From assembly GCA_012727825.1 (NCBI GenBank), contig JAAYGH010000078.1, positions 1 through 6,783 on the forward strand: a stretch of 6,783 nucleotides of DNA. Direction: 5' to 3'. This DNA is from Trueperella sp. Its GTDB lineage: Bacteria > Actinomycetota > Actinomycetes > Actinomycetales > Actinomycetaceae. The notes under the pieces were generated by a model, which saw only the letters and a list, made by a program, of their open reading frames with translations, was not told the origin of the DNA and did not search any database. A program made the position numbers and the translations under genes. Shown here one piece after another: positions 4,937-6,783 of the stretch. Positions within the stretch are counted from its first letter, which is position 1, and the number at the start of each line of letters is the position of its first letter.

Positions 4937-6783
4937 ATGTCTACAGTGAAGAATGATGTCGATTTCGCCCAGGTTGCCAATGAGTCAATTATTAAAGCTC
5001 GCCACTGGGCCGAGCGCTCCTCCACATTTCCTGAGGACCGTTCCGGAAAGTTGCTCTCTCAGGTGCTATCTGACGAGAACGGTTTAGATTTCACCGTTCA
5101 ATTTGTGGACGGCGTGATCAGACCTGAGGATCCGAAGACGCGAGCGAAGAACCTTCGCAAGCTCACAACCCGCGAGGTGGATTTTCTACCCACGTGGCTT
5201 GCCGCGCCCGCCAAGGTAGGTGGCGCGCTCTCCCCACTCTCCCCTACTTTCGTTACGGAGGCCGCCTTCCGCGTGTTCCGCATGCTGGTGGGCAACTTGG
5301 TGCTTGACACGACGCCGAAAAAGCTCGGCCCGGCCGTCAAGAAGCTGCGCTCGGATGGATCACGATTGAATCTCAACCTGCTCGGAGAAGCAGTGCTTGG
5401 CAAGAAGGAAGCGAAGGCGCGCCTCAACGCCATAAACGATCTACTCAAGTACGACTTCGTTGACTACGTGTCGATCAAGGTCTCCTCCGTGCTCGGCGTG
5501 CATAACCCGTGGGGTTACGAACAGGCCGTGCAGGAAGCAGTCGAGGCTCTGTTGCCGCTATTCCACACGGCAAAGGATGGCGGCAAGTTCGTCAACCTTG
5601 ATATGGAGGAATACCACGACCTTCACCTGACGATCGAAGTGTTCAAGCGAATTCTCGATCGTCCGGAGTTCACGGACTTGAAGGCGGGCATTGTGTTGCA
5701 GGCATACCTGCCGGACGCGATGGACGCGATGGTGGATGTGCAGGACTGGGCGGCAGGACGCGTCGCTAACGGTGGCGCGCCGGTGAAGGTACGCCTGGTC
5801 AAGGGCGCTAACCTGCCGATGGAGCGCGTCGACGCGGCTCTGCACGGCTGGACGTTGGCAGTACAGCCATCGAAGGCAGCCACGGATGCGAACTATATCC
5901 GGATGCTCGAATATGCTCTTCGCCCCGAGCACATCAAGAACGTCGAACTCGGTATCGCCGGTCAGAACCTCTTCACACTTGCGTTCGGCCTCGAACTCGC
6001 GAAGGCCCGTGGCATCACCGACGGCTACGACATCGAAATGCTCAAGGGCATGGCCACTAATCAGGCGCTGGCAATCCGTGAAGACGTCGGACAGATTCTG
6101 TACTACGTGCCCGTCGTGGATCCAAAGAATTACGACGTGGCGATTTCTTACCTCGTCCGCCGACTGGAAGAGAGTTCCGCACCCGAAAACTTCATGTCGG
6201 GTGTGTTCGAGATCGCCGACGACGACTCGGTCTTTAACCGCGAGCGCAACCGGTTTACCACCGGCGTCGTTTGTGCTTTCCCTCATTCGAACGTGGCAGA
6301 AGCGCTCGCACCGGTTGACGACGACGTGCCATCGCTTCACTTTGGTCCGAACCGTTCGCAGAACCGCTCGACGGAAGAGATCGCGAAGTTGGACGCGTTC
6401 TCAAACACGCCAGATTCTGATCCATCGCTGCTCCACAATGTGGAGTGGGCGAACGAGATCTTCGCCAAGATGGCGGACTCAGATCTTGGAACAGCTACAG
6501 CCGATGCAGCTAGGGTGCGGACTGTCGAGGAGATGAATGACATCATTTCCGAGGCGCGCACGGACGCGAGTGGCTGGGCTGCGAAGTCTGGCACGGAGCG
6601 GGCCGAGATTTTGCGTCGGGCCGGCCAAATCCTCGGCGAGCGCCGCGCGGATCTCCTCGAGGTCGCCGGTTCCGAATGTGGCAAGGTCCTGGCGGAGGGC
6701 GACGTCGAGGTCTCCGAGGCCATCGACTTCGCAAATTACTACGCGGACTTGGCGCAGGAGCTTGACGAGATCGAAGGCGTGGA
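4937..6783 (+). CDS. putA: Bifunctional proline dehydrogenase / L-glutamate gamma-semialdehyde dehydrogenase PutA (5' part, runs off the window)
   Basis: PutA oxidises proline to pyrroline-5-carboxylate using FAD and then oxidises the semialdehyde to glutamate using NAD+. I read the frame without a break for 615 codons to the window edge. Proline dehydrogenase occupies about residues 80-430. Its barrel residues are visible: Lys181 in VSIKVSS, Asp222 in NLDMEEY, RLVKGA (286-291), and YLVRRLEE with Tyr405, Arg408, Arg409 and Glu412, equivalent to Tyr552, Arg555, Arg556 and Glu559 of E. coli PutA. After a variable linker (about 455-525) the aldehyde dehydrogenase fold begins near 527 and includes ECGKVLAEGDVEVSEAIDFANYYA. 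The catalytic cysteine lies beyond the window. There is no N-terminal ribbon-helix-helix DNA-binding domain, unlike E. coli PutA, so this protein should not repress its own operon and another regulator is expected. The linked second domain argues against a stand-alone proline dehydrogenase. Confidence 0.95.
   Translation, partial: MSTVKNDVDFAQVANESIIKARHWAERSSTFPEDRSGKLLSQVLSDENGLDFTVQFVDGVIRPEDPKTRAKNLRKLTTREVDFLPTWLAAPAKVGGALSPLSPTFVTEAAFRVFRMLVGNLVLDTTPKKLGPAVKKLRSDGSRLNLNLLGEAVLGKKEAKARLNAINDLLKYDFVDYVSIKVSSVLGVHNPWGYEQAVQEAVEALLPLFHTAKDGGKFVNLDMEEYHDLHLTIEVFKRILDRPEFTDLKAGIVLQAYLPDAMDAMVDVQDWAAGRVANGGAPVKVRLVKGANLPMERVDAALHGWTLAVQPSKAATDANYIRMLEYALRPEHIKNVELGIAGQNLFTLAFGLELAKARGITDGYDIEMLKGMATNQALAIREDVGQILYYVPVVDPKNYDVAISYLVRRLEESSAPENFMSGVFEIADDDSVFNRERNRFTTGVVCAFPHSNVAEALAPVDDDVPSLHFGPNRSQNRSTEEIAKLDAFSNTPDSDPSLLHNVEWANEIFAKMADSDLGTATADAARVRTVEEMNDIISEARTDASGWAAKSGTERAEILRRAGQILGERRADLLEVAGSECGKVLAEGDVEVSEAIDFANYYADLAQELDEIEGV

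Noticed and set aside
5716..5734. Short tandem repeat in putA (two near-identical nine-base units encoding Asp-Ala-Met)
   Set aside because: Only two copies, in frame and within a family-typical helix; ordinary coding sequence rather than a functional repeat.
5558..6340. A 260-codon open frame on the minus strand opposite putA
   Set aside because: It lies entirely within the conserved proline dehydrogenase coding region in the other direction, has no ribosome binding site or recognisable motif, and is a codon-bias shadow.

Overview
The window is ordinary, densely coded chromosomal DNA from an actinobacterium. The evidence is a mycothiol-dependent detoxification enzyme (Mca, with its zinc motif and lysine signature), actinobacterial-style GreA, MsrA and FKBP proteins, strong AAGGAG-type ribosome binding sites and moderately high GC. 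A moderate-GC member of the Actinomycetaceae would fit, but the genus cannot be fixed from sequence alone. No phage, CRISPR, tRNA or rRNA gene and no intact mobile element is visible. No gene-free stretch exceeds 300 bases; the two longest are the mca/greA gap (about 284 bp) and the putP/putA gap (about 286 bp).

Layout: (1) 1-36 is the lysine-rich tail end of an unidentified plus-strand gene, convergent with (2) mca on the minus strand (125-1000). (3) mca and greA are divergent. Their shared upstream region holds a perfect TATAAT box for mca, and a candidate greA promoter overlaid by a perfect 18-bp palindrome. (4) greA, msrA and an FKBP-type peptidyl-prolyl isomerase gene lie head to tail (1285-2930). 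greA and msrA overlap by one base (TAATG), and a 45-bp gap separates msrA from the FKBP gene. (5) A 17-bp perfect hairpin followed by TTTT (2984-3022) separates the FKBP gene from convergent putP. (6) putP (minus, 3052-4650) and putA (plus, 4937 to the window edge) are divergent. Their gap carries several inverted repeats that look like operators or leader hairpins.

How the genes work together: mca (mycothiol S-conjugate cleavage) and msrA (methionine sulfoxide repair) are thiol- and redox-stress functions. greA (rescue of backtracked RNA polymerase) and the FKBP (proline-bond isomerisation during folding) are general housekeeping and quality control. The second half is a proline-use module: PutP imports proline with Na+, and PutA oxidises it to glutamate, feeding electrons to FAD and NAD+.

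I did not find a previously undescribed system. The observations worth a second look are regulatory: the palindrome over the greA promoter with its alternative pairing, the operator-like repeats between putP and putA, and a possible relic insertion-sequence end upstream of greA.
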